From assembly GCF_005484585.1 (NCBI RefSeq), contig NZ_CP039435.1, positions 1,302,001 to 1,366,000 on the forward strand: a DNA stretch of 64,000 bases, in the 5' to 3' direction. A program made the translations under genes and the position numbers. The stretch comes from Brevundimonas sp. SGAir0440. GTDB taxonomy: Bacteria; Pseudomonadota; Alphaproteobacteria; Caulobacterales; Caulobacteraceae. How positions within the stretch are numbered: position 1 is the first letter of the stretch; each line of letters starts with the position of its first letter. Positions 44,286 to 53,225 of this stretch are shown piece by piece. The notes beneath the pieces are model-generated. The model was not told the origin of the DNA, searched no databases, and saw nothing but the letters and a program-made list of their open reading frames with translations.

Positions 44286-44969
44286 TCACGGCTTCAGGCC
44301 CGTGATCGCATCGGCGCGTGCTTCGACGGCGTTCAGCCGCGCGGTCCAGTCGACGACGACATCGGCCATGTCCGCGTCAGCAGGATAGTCGGCGCGGTCC
44401 CACACGATGGCGCCCTTGCCGAAGGGCAGGGGCAGCACGGCCCGGTCCCAGCTGTCCAGACGGATCGCGGGATTGCACGACATGCCGATGAACAGCACCG
44501 GCGCCTTGGACAACTTCGCCATCAGGGGCAGGCCCTCGGCCATGACATTGGCCGGGCCGCGCGGCCCGTCCGGCGTGATGGCCAAGGCGCCGACCTTCAG
44601 CTGTTTCAATCCGTCACGCAGCGCCTGGGTGCCGCCCTTGGCCTTCTCGGCCTTGTCCTTGTTGGCCGAGGATCCGCGCACGGCAGGAAAGCCCTGACGC
44701 GCCACCGCCTTGGCGATGAACTCGCCGTCGGCCGAAAGGGAGATCAGCGCCTTGGCCGGCTGCGCCCGGTCCAGCGGCCAGCATGACGGCGACAGGCCGA
44801 TCCGCGAATGCCAGAACACGCACAGCACCCCGCCGCCCTGCGTCCAGACGGCCTCAGCAGCCTGCTGGTTTTCGTGCGTCCAGCGGATGGTGGAAAAGCA
44901 GAACTGCATCCACTTCGCCAGCGTCCAGGCCAGGGCCGACTGGACCGCCGGATTGCGAAGCGGCCTCAT
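44286..44969 (-). CDS. DUF374 acyltransferase-like protein
   Basis: The 227-residue protein has VLCVFWHSRI with the HxxxxD-like acyltransferase site region, ALISLSADGEFIAKAV, GFPAVRGSS, and ALAITPDGPRGPA. This is the DUF374 family, distantly related to LpxL-type acyltransferases and found in lipid A clusters of alphaproteobacteria. The acceptor is unknown. Its start overlaps the msbA stop by ATGA (44966-44969) and it ends 10 bp before waaA. Confidence 0.88.
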   Translation of the reverse strand: MRPLRNPAVQSALAWTLAKWMQFCFSTIRWTHENQQAAEAVWTQGGGVLCVFWHSRIGLSPSCWPLDRAQPAKALISLSADGEFIAKAVARQGFPAVRGSSANKDKAEKAKGGTQALRDGLKQLKVGALAITPDGPRGPANVMAEGLPLMAKLSKAPVLFIGMSCNPAIRLDSWDRAVLPLPFGKGAIVWDRADYPADADMADVVVDWTARLNAVEARADAITGLKP

Positions 44970-46795
44970 GCGACCGTCTCGACGCTGGGCGCGGCGCCGT
45001 CCAGCGACTGCTGACGCGCCAAGCGGGAATACAGGCCGCCTCTGGCGACCAGGGCGTTGTGCGAGCCTTCCTCGACCACGCGCCCGGCCTCGATCACATA
45101 GATGCGGTCGGCGTTCCGGACGGTCGACAGGCGGTGGGCGATCATCAGCGTGGCGCGCCCCTGCATCAGCCGCTCCAGCGCCGCCTGGACCAGGGCCTCG
45201 CTCTCGGTGTCCAGGGCGCTGGTGGCCTCGTCCAGCAGCAGGATCGGCGCATCCTTGACGAAGGCGCGGGCGATGGCGATCCGCTGGCGCTGACCGCCGG
45301 ACAGACGTAGGCCGGCCTCGCCCGCGCGGGTCGCATACCCTTCAGGCAGGGCCGTGATGAAGTCGTGGGCCGCGGCGGACCGCGCGGCGTCCTCGATCTG
45401 CGCCTGCGTCGCGCCCGGCCGACCATAGGCGATGTTGGCGGCGATGGTGTCGTCGAACAGGAAGGGTTCCTGCGTCACCAAGGCGATGTGGTCGCGCAGG
45501 TCTTGGATGCGAAGCGCCCGCACGTCCGCGCCGTTGATCGTCACCGCCCCGCCGGTCACATCATAGAAGCGCGGCAACAGGCTCAGAATCGTGCTCTTGC
45601 CGCCGCCCGACGGCCCGACCAGGGCCACTGTCTCGCCCGGCGCGACCCGCAGGGAGACCGCGTCCAGCGTCGGCGCATCGGTCCCGGCGTAGGCGAAGGA
45701 CACATCGTCCAGCACGACCTCGACCGGCCCGGCGGCCAGCGGCGCGGCGTCGGCCGCCTCACGGATTTCAGGCTGGATGTCCAAGGCGCCGAAGAGCCGG
45801 CGCGCGGCGGTGAAACCCTCGCTCATCACCGTGGCCAGGTTGGTCACCTGACGTAGGGCTTGGCCGGCGGCCAGCAGCATGCCGATGAAGGCGGCGAACC
45901 CGCCCACCGTCATGTCGCCCGACTGCGCCCGCCACCCGGCGTAGGCCATGACGGCGGCGACGACGATATAGGCGACCAGATCGCTCGACGGACCGGCGAA
46001 GGCGCGGGCGTTGGCGCCCTTGATGACGTGGCGCTGGCGACGGGCGACCACCTCGGCGACGCGGTCTTGTTCGGCGGCCTCGCGGTTCTCGATCTTGATC
46101 AGACGAACCCCGTCCAGGTTCTCCATCAGGGCAGTCGACAGGTTTTCGGTCTCGGCCATCGCGCCGACGGCGGCCTTGCGCGTCTTGCGCCCGAACCGGC
46201 GAAGCACCAGCGCCACCAGCGGCACGCCCAGCAGCACGACGATCGTCAGCTGCCAGTCGATGAAGCCCATGTAGATCAGCACCGCGATCAGCGTCAGCAG
46301 GTTCTGGGTGTAGTTGACCACGCCCGAGGTGAAGGCCTCGCGCACCATATTGGCGTCGAACAGGACGGAGGAGACGAAACCACCCGAATGCTGGCTGCGT
46401 AGGCGCGCCAGATCGGCGCGGATCATGGCCCCGAACAGGCGGATCTGGATGTCGCCGACAATGGTGTGACCCAGCCGGTTGACAAGGGCCGCCTGACCCA
46501 GCGCGGCCAGGGTCCGTGCAATGGCGACAGTCAGGATGGCGACCGGGATCCAGACGACGGCCTTGTCCGCCGGAAAGGTCACCAGGCCGAACAGGCTGAT
46601 CGGCCTGGTCCCGCCCAGGAACAGACCGTTGACGGCCGGCTCCAGCAGCTTCAGCAGCGCCGCCGTCAGCAGGCCGGTCACTGCCGCACACAGGACCGAC
46701 AGGATCAGCGATCCCTTGTGCTTGGACAGATAGTCGCGCCAAATCCGCGCCAGCAGGGCGCGCAGCGGCATGGTTTCGGAGGCGGCGACGGTCAT
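44966..46795 (-). CDS. msbA: MsbA-like ABC transporter (lipid flippase)
   Basis: The 609-residue protein is a half-transporter with a six-helix exporter domain in its first ~340 residues. The ATPase domain then shows GPSGGGKST (Walker A), LRLSGGQRQRIAIARAF (signature), ILLLDEATSALD (Walker B) and the H-loop His. It is placed as MsbA by the neighbours waaA and lpxK, since sequence alone cannot prove lipid A export. The start at 46795 (MTVAASETMPLRALL) is favoured over an upstream in-frame one. Confidence 0.88.
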   Translation of the reverse strand: MTVAASETMPLRALLARIWRDYLSKHKGSLILSVLCAAVTGLLTAALLKLLEPAVNGLFLGGTRPISLFGLVTFPADKAVVWIPVAILTVAIARTLAALGQAALVNRLGHTIVGDIQIRLFGAMIRADLARLRSQHSGGFVSSVLFDANMVREAFTSGVVNYTQNLLTLIAVLIYMGFIDWQLTIVVLLGVPLVALVLRRFGRKTRKAAVGAMAETENLSTALMENLDGVRLIKIENREAAEQDRVAEVVARRQRHVIKGANARAFAGPSSDLVAYIVVAAVMAYAGWRAQSGDMTVGGFAAFIGMLLAAGQALRQVTNLATVMSEGFTAARRLFGALDIQPEIREAADAAPLAAGPVEVVLDDVSFAYAGTDAPTLDAVSLRVAPGETVALVGPSGGGKSTILSLLPRFYDVTGGAVTINGADVRALRIQDLRDHIALVTQEPFLFDDTIAANIAYGRPGATQAQIEDAARSAAAHDFITALPEGYATRAGEAGLRLSGGQRQRIAIARAFVKDAPILLLDEATSALDTESEALVQAALERLMQGRATLMIAHRLSTVRNADRIYVIEAGRVVEEGSHNALVARGGLYSRLARQQSLDGAAPSVETVA

Positions 46796-46826
46796 CGGCT
46801 CTCGGTCGTCCGAGCCGCCCTTCAAG

Positions 46827-47348
46827 TCAAGGCTTGTCCGGCGACGGTTCAAGCGCACGGCCCGGCTCGTCGGCGCGGATCAGGGTTTCGCCGGGCGCCT
46901 CCTCGACCCTCATGGCGGGCGGAACTGTGGGATTGGACGCGTATCGACGGCCGTCGAAAGGCACGGCGGCCTCATAGCCTTCGATGATTCCGCCGCCCGC
47001 GACATAGACGCCCAGATCCCGTCGGCCATGGGTCTGTCGCTCCAAGAGCCGGATCGGCGCGCGCGCCACGCTGATCTCGCCGACCGACCGATAGGTTTCG
47101 CCGGCTCGGTCCAGCACCAGCAGCCGGCATCCGCCCGAGCCGCACCAGTTGGGGCCGGTCAGATAGATCAGGGTCATGGCCCCGTCCGGCGTGATGGCGG
47201 CCGTATAGCGGGTCGTGTCCAGCGCCTCCTTGGCCCGGTCGCGCAGATAGGCGATCAGGGCGGGGTCTTCGGGGGGCGGCGTTTGGGCGGCGGCCGCGCC
47301 GGCCCACAGGCTGGCGGCGACGACGGCGGCTGCGGCGAGGGTTCTCAT
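46827..47348 (-). CDS. Secreted hypothetical protein upstream of msbA
   Basis: The 173-residue protein has a signal peptide (MRTLAAAAVVAASLWAGAAAAQ) and a domain beginning YLRDRAKEALDTTRYTAAITPDGAMTLIYLTGPNWCGSGGCRLLVLDR, with a CGSGGC motif that may bind metal or form a disulfide. I do not recognise a named family. Start 47348 is set by the signal peptide. It ends 31 bp before msbA on the same strand and may be the first gene of the lipid A operon. Confidence 0.78.
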   Translation of the reverse strand: MRTLAAAAVVAASLWAGAAAAQTPPPEDPALIAYLRDRAKEALDTTRYTAAITPDGAMTLIYLTGPNWCGSGGCRLLVLDRAGETYRSVGEISVARAPIRLLERQTHGRRDLGVYVAGGGIIEGYEAAVPFDGRRYASNPTVPPAMRVEEAPGETLIRADEPGRALEPSPDKP

Positions 47349-47436
47349 CGGGCTGTTCTCCGGTCTCGACAAACATTCCAACGCATCAGGATCGAGATCG
47401 GATGACGCGGCGGCGCCCAATCGCTATCTGGCGAGC

Positions 47437-48102
47437 ATGGCGCGCTTCGACCTCTCGACCGCGATGGGCCGTTTTCGGGCGCATTGGCATTATTTCTGGG
47501 CCGACCACGCGTTTTTGCGCGTGGCCTTTTCCAACGCCCACTGGCTGGGCCCGGATCTGGTGCGCACCAATCAGCCGTCGCCGCGCCAACTGGCCTATTG
47601 GAAAAAGAAGGGCGTCAAGACGGTCATCAACCTGCGCGGCAAGCGGGACGAGGGCTATTACTGGCTGGAAAAGGACGCTTGCGAGCGGCTGGGTCTGACC
47701 CTGATCGACGCGCCGCTGGACTCGCGCGATCCGCCCGAGACGGTGCGCATCCACCGCGCGCGCGAGCTGTTCAAAACAATCCAGTATCCGGTGCTGATCC
47801 ACTGCAAATCCGGCGCGGATCGGGCGGGCATGATGGCGGTCTTCTATCGCCACTTCCACCTGGGCGAGCCGATCTCGGTCGCCATGAAGCAACTGTCCAA
47901 GAAATATCTGCACTCCCGCGAGGGGCTGACCGGGGTGCTGGACTATACGCTGGAGAAATACGTCAACGAGATCGAGCCAAAGGGCGTCAGCTTCATCGAT
48001 TGGGTCGACAGCCCCGACTACGATCCCAAGGCCATCCGCGCCGAGTTCAAGGCCGGCTGGTGGGGCACGCTGTTGACCGACATGCTGCTGCGGCGTGAGT
48101 AG
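47437..48102 (+). CDS. Dual-specificity/tyrosine phosphatase-like protein
   Basis: The 221-residue protein has the phosphatase signature PVLIHCKSGADRAGMMA, with Cys-x5-Arg, plus INLRGKRDEGYYWLEKDACERLGL upstream. The general-acid Asp may be in DAPLDSRDPP. The N-terminus FRAHWHYFWADHAFLRVAF is membrane-interactive in look. Similar proteins act on phospho-lipids or phospho-proteins; the position beside lipid A genes hints at an envelope substrate, but this is inference. It converges with the next small gene. Confidence 0.8.
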   Translation: MARFDLSTAMGRFRAHWHYFWADHAFLRVAFSNAHWLGPDLVRTNQPSPRQLAYWKKKGVKTVINLRGKRDEGYYWLEKDACERLGLTLIDAPLDSRDPPETVRIHRARELFKTIQYPVLIHCKSGADRAGMMAVFYRHFHLGEPISVAMKQLSKKYLHSREGLTGVLDYTLEKYVNEIEPKGVSFIDWVDSPDYDPKAIRAEFKAGWWGTLLTDMLLRRE

Positions 48103-48108
48103 GGGGCT

Positions 48109-48321
48109 TCAGCCCCAGGGGCCGGTCTTCGGTTCGTCGCCTGCCTCGCCGTTCGCGCGCGCCTCGGCGGCCAGTTCGGCGTCGCGACGGGCCTTGCGAT
48201 CGGCCTCCCACCGCTTGAACCAGCGAGCGTAGTCGATATGGCCGCGCAGCGAAAAGCTGAACAGCGCCAGCACGGCCAGCAGGCTGACCAGTTGGAAGAT
48301 CTGTTGCGGTTCCAGGTTCAT
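48109..48321 (-). CDS. 70-residue membrane protein, unknown function
   Basis: The small protein has an N-terminal helix (IFQLVSLLAVLALFSFSLRG) and a charged C-terminal part (KRWEADRKARRDAELAAEARANG). A GAGGACG ribosome site precedes it. It follows the DUF4170 gene on the same strand with a 77-bp gap. No family recognised. Confidence 0.68.
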   Translation of the reverse strand: MNLEPQQIFQLVSLLAVLALFSFSLRGHIDYARWFKRWEADRKARRDAELAAEARANGEAGDEPKTGPWG

Positions 48322-48398
48322 CGTCGTCCTCGCCTACAGATCGAAACGTCGGATCGAGGAGCCGGTTCGGCTCCTCGATGTCGCACTCAACCCTCAGA

Positions 48399-48644
48399 TC
48401 AGGCCGCGTCGCCGCGCGGATCGATCAGCTTGTGGGCGTGCAGGATGAAATAGCGCATGTGGGCATTGTCCACGGTCGCCTGGGCGCGCGCCTTCCACGC
48501 CTTCTTGGCGTCTTCATAGTTGCCGAAGGCGCCGACGAACTCGACCTGCGACAGGTCGCGGAAGGTCGGCTCGCCCAGGTGACGAAGCTCGCCGCCGATC
48601 ACGATGTGCAGAAGTTGCGGCGGGACGGCGTTCTGATCGGTCAT
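48399..48644 (-). CDS. DUF4170 family protein
   Basis: The 81-residue protein reads LHIVIGGELRHLGEPTFRDLSQVEFVGAFGNYEDAKKAWKARAQATVDNAHMRYFILHAHKLIDP, the DUF4170 domain common in alphaproteobacteria. It often lies beside lipid A genes, as here. The function is unknown. Ribosome site AGGATTTCCG precedes the start. Confidence 0.85.
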   Translation of the reverse strand: MTDQNAVPPQLLHIVIGGELRHLGEPTFRDLSQVEFVGAFGNYEDAKKAWKARAQATVDNAHMRYFILHAHKLIDPRGDAA

Positions 48645-48754
48645 CGGAAATCCTGAAGGCTGGGCCGGAAGGCTTTGGGGGAGGGAGGTTTGCGCGCGGC
48701 ATAGGCCGAGAACGCCCTCGGATCAATGTGGGCCGGGGTTTTTCCGTCCCCGCC

Positions 48755-49552
48755 TCAGGTCGAAAGCGGCACGTTTTTACAGCGCCGCACGATCATCGGC
48801 TGAATGATCGGGGCCGCGCAGACCAGGCTGGCCTGGCGCGGATCGGGCCGGTTGAACGCCCACGGCCGCCCGTGGTGATCGCTGACCCTGGCGCCGGCTT
48901 CGGTCGCGATCAGCCAGCCCGCAGCGACGTCCCAGTCCCATTTCGGGGTCAGGGCCAGGGCGGCGTCAAAGGCGCCGGCGGCGACCAGCGCCATCCGATA
49001 GGCCAGGGCGTTGCGCTTCTCGAACCGCATGGACGGCCAGGGTTCGTCGACGAAATAGGGCGCTTCGATCAGTCGCGCATCGCCAAGGATCGAGGCGTCC
49101 TCCAGCGTATCGACATCCGAGGCGTGGATGGGTTTGCCGTTACGTCGGGCCCCGCCGCCACGCGTCGCCACATAGGTCTCGTCCACCTCGGGCGCATGGA
49201 TGACGGCGGCGACGACCTCGCCGTCCTCGATGACGGCGATGGGCACGCACCACCACGGCGTCCGCTTCATATAGGCGACGGTGCCGTCGATGGGATCGAC
49301 CACGAAGATGCGTCGTTTCGACAGCCGCTCGGGCGAATCCGCCGTCTCTTCCGACAACCAACCATAGTCGGGCCGCGCAGACAGCAGCCTGTCCCGCAGC
49401 ATGGCGTCGACCTTCAGGTCGCCGCTGGTGACGGGCGAACCGCCGACCTTGGACTCGATCTTCAGTCCCGCCTCACGCTCGGCGATGGCCAGCGCCCCGG
49501 CGTCGATGGCCGCCTGGCGAATCAGGTCGAGGTCGGCGTCCAGATGCATCAT
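48755..49552 (-). CDS. Inositol-monophosphatase/CysQ-family phosphatase
   Basis: The 265-residue protein shows KVGGSPVTSGDLKVDAML, LSEETADSPERL, VDPIDGTVAYMKRTPWW (the DPxDGT metal motif), and WDWDVAAGWLIATEAGARV. Members remove phosphate from 3'-phosphoadenosine 5'-phosphate or inositol phosphate with magnesium. The start at 49552 overlaps the pmbA stop (ATGA). The longer frame upstream is inside pmbA and is not used. Substrate unproven. Confidence 0.88.
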   Translation of the reverse strand: MMHLDADLDLIRQAAIDAGALAIAEREAGLKIESKVGGSPVTSGDLKVDAMLRDRLLSARPDYGWLSEETADSPERLSKRRIFVVDPIDGTVAYMKRTPWWCVPIAVIEDGEVVAAVIHAPEVDETYVATRGGGARRNGKPIHASDVDTLEDASILGDARLIEAPYFVDEPWPSMRFEKRNALAYRMALVAAGAFDAALALTPKWDWDVAAGWLIATEAGARVSDHHGRPWAFNRPDPRQASLVCAAPIIQPMIVRRCKNVPLST

Positions 49553-50904
49553 TTGCCCGCGATGGCCACCGCATCGAACATCAGGCTGGGCACGTTGAAC
49601 CCGCCCCGGAACTCCAGGTCCGAACCGCGCTCGAGGCGCAGATACAGGTCGGTCAGCTTGCCCGCGACCGTGACCTCGCTGACCGGATAGGCGATCACGC
49701 CATTTTCGAACCAGAAGCCCGACACCCCGGCGGACCAATCGCCGGTGTTGCCGTTCAGCGACGGGCCGAACATCGACGTCACCAGAAGGCCGGTCCCGGC
49801 GTCGGCCATCAGGCCCGCCAGATCGCGCTCGCCCGGCTCCATATGCAGATTGTGGGTCGAGACGCCGGACGGCCCGGCCAGCCCCCGCGACGCGTGGCCG
49901 GTGGTTTCCAGACCCAGTTGCCGGGCCGAGGCGCTGTTCAGCAACCAGGTGGTCAGGACGCCGTCGTCGAACAGGGCGCGCTTCTGAACCGCTGCGCCTT
50001 CGTCGTCGAACGGGGTCGATCCCATGCCGCGCGGGCGGAACGGATCGTCGATCAGGGTGACGCCCTCGGCGAAGACGCGCTGGCCCATGCGGTCCTTCAG
50101 GAACGAGGTGCCGCGCGCGATCGACGGGCCGGAAATGGCGCCGATGGCCGGCGACACGATCTGGCCCGCCATCCGGTTGTCGAAGATCACGGGCGCGGTG
50201 GTCGAGGCGATCTTGCGCGGGCCGACGCGGGCCACGGCGCGCTCGCCGGCGGTGCGGCCGATCAGGTCGGCGCCGGGCAGGTCGGACAGGTGGCGGGTCG
50301 AACGGCTTTCGCCGCCGCGCTCCATCGCGCCGTCCTTTTCGGCGATGACGCCGACGCCCAGCGAGAAGGCCGAACCCTCATAGGCGCCATCGAACCCATG
50401 AGAGGTCACCAGCCGCCACCGGCTGGACGACCAGCCGGCGTGTCCGCCTTCCGACCGCGCCACGCCGGGAACCGCCAGGGCCGCGGCCTCGGCCTCGGCC
50501 GAGACCTGTTCCAGATTTTCGGCGCTGCGTTCGCTGGGATCGAACAGGTCCAGATCGACGAATGGCCCGCGCGCCAGCCGTTCCTCGGGCGCGAAACCCG
50601 CGTGGGGGTCCTCCGGCGCCGAGCACGCCATGGCCACCGCCCGCTCGACCAGGCGCGCCTGGGTCGCCGGCGAAAGGTCCGAGGCCGAAACGGACGCCTG
50701 CCGTTGGCCCACAAACACGCGCAGGCCCAGGTCGCGCGATTCCTCGCGTTCGACGTCTTCCAGCTTGCCGTTGCGCACCCCGACCGACAGGGATCGGCGA
50801 TCGGCGCTGACCGCCTCTGCGGCGTCGGCGCCGGCCTTCAGCGCGGCCTTGACGATGTCGTTGAGAAGATCGGTGGAAACGGGCGCAGCCAGGGTTTCAG
50901 TCAT
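49549..50904 (-). CDS. pmbA: TldD/PmbA family metallopeptidase regulator PmbA
   Basis: The 451-residue protein has the TldE/PmbA features: SVGVRNGKLEDVEREESRDLGLRVFVG, a central GRTAGERAVARVG, and a C-terminal half with DPFRPRGMGSTPFDDEGAAVQKRALFDDGVLTTWLLNSASARQLG. It pairs with TldD (not in this window) to process peptides in the cytoplasm. It lies 39 bp after the MAPEG gene and overlaps the CysQ-like gene. Confidence 0.92.
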   Translation of the reverse strand: MTETLAAPVSTDLLNDIVKAALKAGADAAEAVSADRRSLSVGVRNGKLEDVEREESRDLGLRVFVGQRQASVSASDLSPATQARLVERAVAMACSAPEDPHAGFAPEERLARGPFVDLDLFDPSERSAENLEQVSAEAEAAALAVPGVARSEGGHAGWSSSRWRLVTSHGFDGAYEGSAFSLGVGVIAEKDGAMERGGESRSTRHLSDLPGADLIGRTAGERAVARVGPRKIASTTAPVIFDNRMAGQIVSPAIGAISGPSIARGTSFLKDRMGQRVFAEGVTLIDDPFRPRGMGSTPFDDEGAAVQKRALFDDGVLTTWLLNSASARQLGLETTGHASRGLAGPSGVSTHNLHMEPGERDLAGLMADAGTGLLVTSMFGPSLNGNTGDWSAGVSGFWFENGVIAYPVSEVTVAGKLTDLYLRLERGSDLEFRGGFNVPSLMFDAVAIAGK

Positions 50905-50943
50905 GCCCCGATATGGCGGACGCTCCGCTGCACCGCAACCGCG

Positions 50944-51351
50944 TCAGACCACGGCGAAGGCGATCAGGCCCACAGCCGCCGTCAGCAGCGCGACCCAGGT
51001 CAGCAGCATGCCGACGACGCGACCCAGCGACGGCCCGGTCTGAAGCAACAGACCCAGGGCATGGGCGACCCGGCCGACGAACAGCGTCGCGCCGACCCCG
51101 TGGACCATCCAGGCCGGCGCGCCCACGGCGGCCAGCAGCAGCATGGCGATCATGCCTGGGGTCGCATATTCCACCAGATTTCCGAAGGCGCGGCTGGCGG
51201 CCATCAGATCCGCGTTCCCGCCGTCGCCGAACGACACCATGTGTTTGCGCCGCCCGCTGACCACGATGCCCGACAAGACCAGCATCATCAGGATCAGCAG
51301 GCCGCTCCACAGGGCGGCGGCCTGAACGGCGTACATCAGCGGCGTGGTCAT
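50944..51351 (-). CDS. MAPEG family membrane protein
   Basis: The 135-residue protein has four helices with RAFGNLVEYATPGMIAMLLLAAVGAP and FVGRVAHALGLL, which match the MAPEG (membrane-associated eicosanoid and glutathione) family. Bacterial members have glutathione-related or unknown roles. It starts 3 bp after the M14 peptidase gene ends, in one operon with pmbA. Confidence 0.85.
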   Translation of the reverse strand: MTTPLMYAVQAAALWSGLLILMMLVLSGIVVSGRRKHMVSFGDGGNADLMAASRAFGNLVEYATPGMIAMLLLAAVGAPAWMVHGVGATLFVGRVAHALGLLLQTGPSLGRVVGMLLTWVALLTAAVGLIAFAVV

Positions 51352-51354
51352 CGA

Positions 51355-53187
51355 TCAGTCCTCGCGCCCGACGGGGTAGAGCAGATAGTGGTCGTCATAG
51401 AAGGGCGTGCGTTCATAGAACCAGGCCAGACGCGCCTGCGGATCGGCGGCGAACGTGGCGTCGGCCGCCACCTTGGCCTCGAACTCGGCCTTCAACGCGG
51501 GGTCCGCCGCCATCATCTTGTCCGCCAGCGGCGCGATGGCGTAGGCCTCGATATATTCGACGCGGCTCATCACCTCGGGGAACATGCCCCAGGCGAAGAA
51601 GCTCTCGCTGGATTGCGGCTCCAGCAGCAGCACGACGATGTCGCCCAGCGGCTGATCCGTCGGCACCCGCACCGAGCCGGTCGGATACGTCCAGTCGCGC
51701 TTTTCGACCTCCACCGTCTTCACCGAAGCCTGCACGTGACCTTCATTGGCGCGGGTCGCCAGCTTGGGTTCGACCAGGCGCAGCATCGACAGGTTCACCG
51801 TGCGCGCAGCCTCGACCGTCTCCATTTCGATCCCGTGCGTCTTCAGCCGCTCGATGATGTCGGTGCGATAGCCCGGCACCCAATAGGCCGTCGGCCGCGT
51901 CAGGGTCAGCGTCGGCTTGGAGCCATAGAAGGGCATCTGCCACAGTTCGGGATCGGGGCGGCCCAGCCAGCGGATTTCCTTCCGGCCCGAGGCGGGACTG
52001 TCGTACATCTCGTACAGCATGCCCTTGAACGGCCGGGTGGACGACGGCGTCTCGTCGGCCTCGAAGTTGGCGGGGATCTGCGCCGGACGCAGGGCCTTGT
52101 CCTTATCGGTCGCGGCGCGAAGACCGGCGCCCTGATCGGCCAGCAGACGCATCGCTTCCTCGATGAAGACATAGGTCCCCAAAACGCGCTGCTCGTGCGG
52201 CTTCAGGCTGTGGTTCTCGATCAGGATCGTCGGCACATGGGCGGCCGCGCCCCAGCCGTTGGAAAACCGCTCGCCCAGACCGCCGTCCGACAGGCCCTTC
52301 TTGGGTTCATCGTCGTCGATGCCGAACACCAGTTCGCCGGGGATATGGCCTTCGCGTTCCAGCGCGGCGTTCATCGCCGGCTTGAACACCGAATCCAGCC
52401 AGGCCGAGCCGTTCGGCGAGCGGCTGAAGGTCCCGTCCTCGCCGTTGAAGCCGTAGGTGACGTCGTACTGGTAATCCATGCCATCGGTGACATGGACGTC
52501 CACATAGAGGTCCGGCCGGTATTTCAGGATCAGGCCGCGCACGGCCCGCATCTCGGGCTGGTCCAGCTTCAGATAATCGCGGTTCAGGTTCTGGTTGGTC
52601 GCCGTATTGCGCCAGCCCTGAATGCGCGGGCCCCGCTGGTTGGGCCGGGAATAGGGGCCGGAACGCTCATGGCCATCCACGCTCAGGATCGGGATCAGGA
52701 TCAGATTGACCCGGTCCAGCAGGGCGTCCTTCCCATAGAAGGCGATGTCGCGCAGCAACATCATGCCCGCGTCCTTGCCGTCGATCTCGCCGGGGTGAAT
52801 GCCCGCCTGGATCATCAGCACCGGCTTGGCCTGATCGAAAGCAGTCCCGTCCTTGGAGGCGATCACCGCATAGATGGGCCGACCCTCGGGCGAGACGCCG
52901 AACTGCTCGATGCGGATCAGGTCGCTGGCGGCGTCCAGACGATCGAACCAGGCGCGGGTGTCGACGTAGTTGGGGCTGAAGTCATGGCCCGGATCGGCCT
53001 CAAACGCCGTAACCCACGGATCAGCCGCATCGCGCAGCAGGGCCTTGGACGCGCCGTCCCAGGCGGGGGCGGGCGGCAGGAAGGCTTGATCCCAAGGTGC
53101 GGTGTTGGGAAGCGTCTGGGACATGGCGGGGCTCACGCTACAGGCAAGGGCGGCGACCAGCGCCGAAACCAGAAGAGGGGACTGCAT
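51355..53187 (-). CDS. Exported M14-family zinc carboxypeptidase
   Basis: The 610-residue protein has a signal peptide (MQSPLLVSALVAALACSVSPAMSQ) and an M14 catalytic domain. IQAGIHPGEIDGKD gives the His and Glu zinc ligands, NQNLNRDYLKLDQPEMRA the substrate-binding Asn-Arg, DVHVTDGMDYQYD the third His, and a catalytic Glu is expected near IENHSLKPHEQR. The long C-terminal half (from about residue 400) is unassigned. Start 53187 is set by the signal peptide. Probably periplasmic. Confidence 0.88.
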   Translation of the reverse strand: MQSPLLVSALVAALACSVSPAMSQTLPNTAPWDQAFLPPAPAWDGASKALLRDAADPWVTAFEADPGHDFSPNYVDTRAWFDRLDAASDLIRIEQFGVSPEGRPIYAVIASKDGTAFDQAKPVLMIQAGIHPGEIDGKDAGMMLLRDIAFYGKDALLDRVNLILIPILSVDGHERSGPYSRPNQRGPRIQGWRNTATNQNLNRDYLKLDQPEMRAVRGLILKYRPDLYVDVHVTDGMDYQYDVTYGFNGEDGTFSRSPNGSAWLDSVFKPAMNAALEREGHIPGELVFGIDDDEPKKGLSDGGLGERFSNGWGAAAHVPTILIENHSLKPHEQRVLGTYVFIEEAMRLLADQGAGLRAATDKDKALRPAQIPANFEADETPSSTRPFKGMLYEMYDSPASGRKEIRWLGRPDPELWQMPFYGSKPTLTLTRPTAYWVPGYRTDIIERLKTHGIEMETVEAARTVNLSMLRLVEPKLATRANEGHVQASVKTVEVEKRDWTYPTGSVRVPTDQPLGDIVVLLLEPQSSESFFAWGMFPEVMSRVEYIEAYAIAPLADKMMAADPALKAEFEAKVAADATFAADPQARLAWFYERTPFYDDHYLLYPVGRED

Positions 53188-53225
53188 GGCCTTTCGTGAG
53201 CCGATTGCGCGGCCCTGACAAGGTT

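Noticed and set aside
49843..53199. A 1118-codon open frame on the plus strand
   Set aside because: It is antisense to pmbA, MAPEG and the M14 peptidase, and its protein is rich in Arg, Gly, Gln and His with no domain. Long antisense frames come from the high GC at third codon positions.
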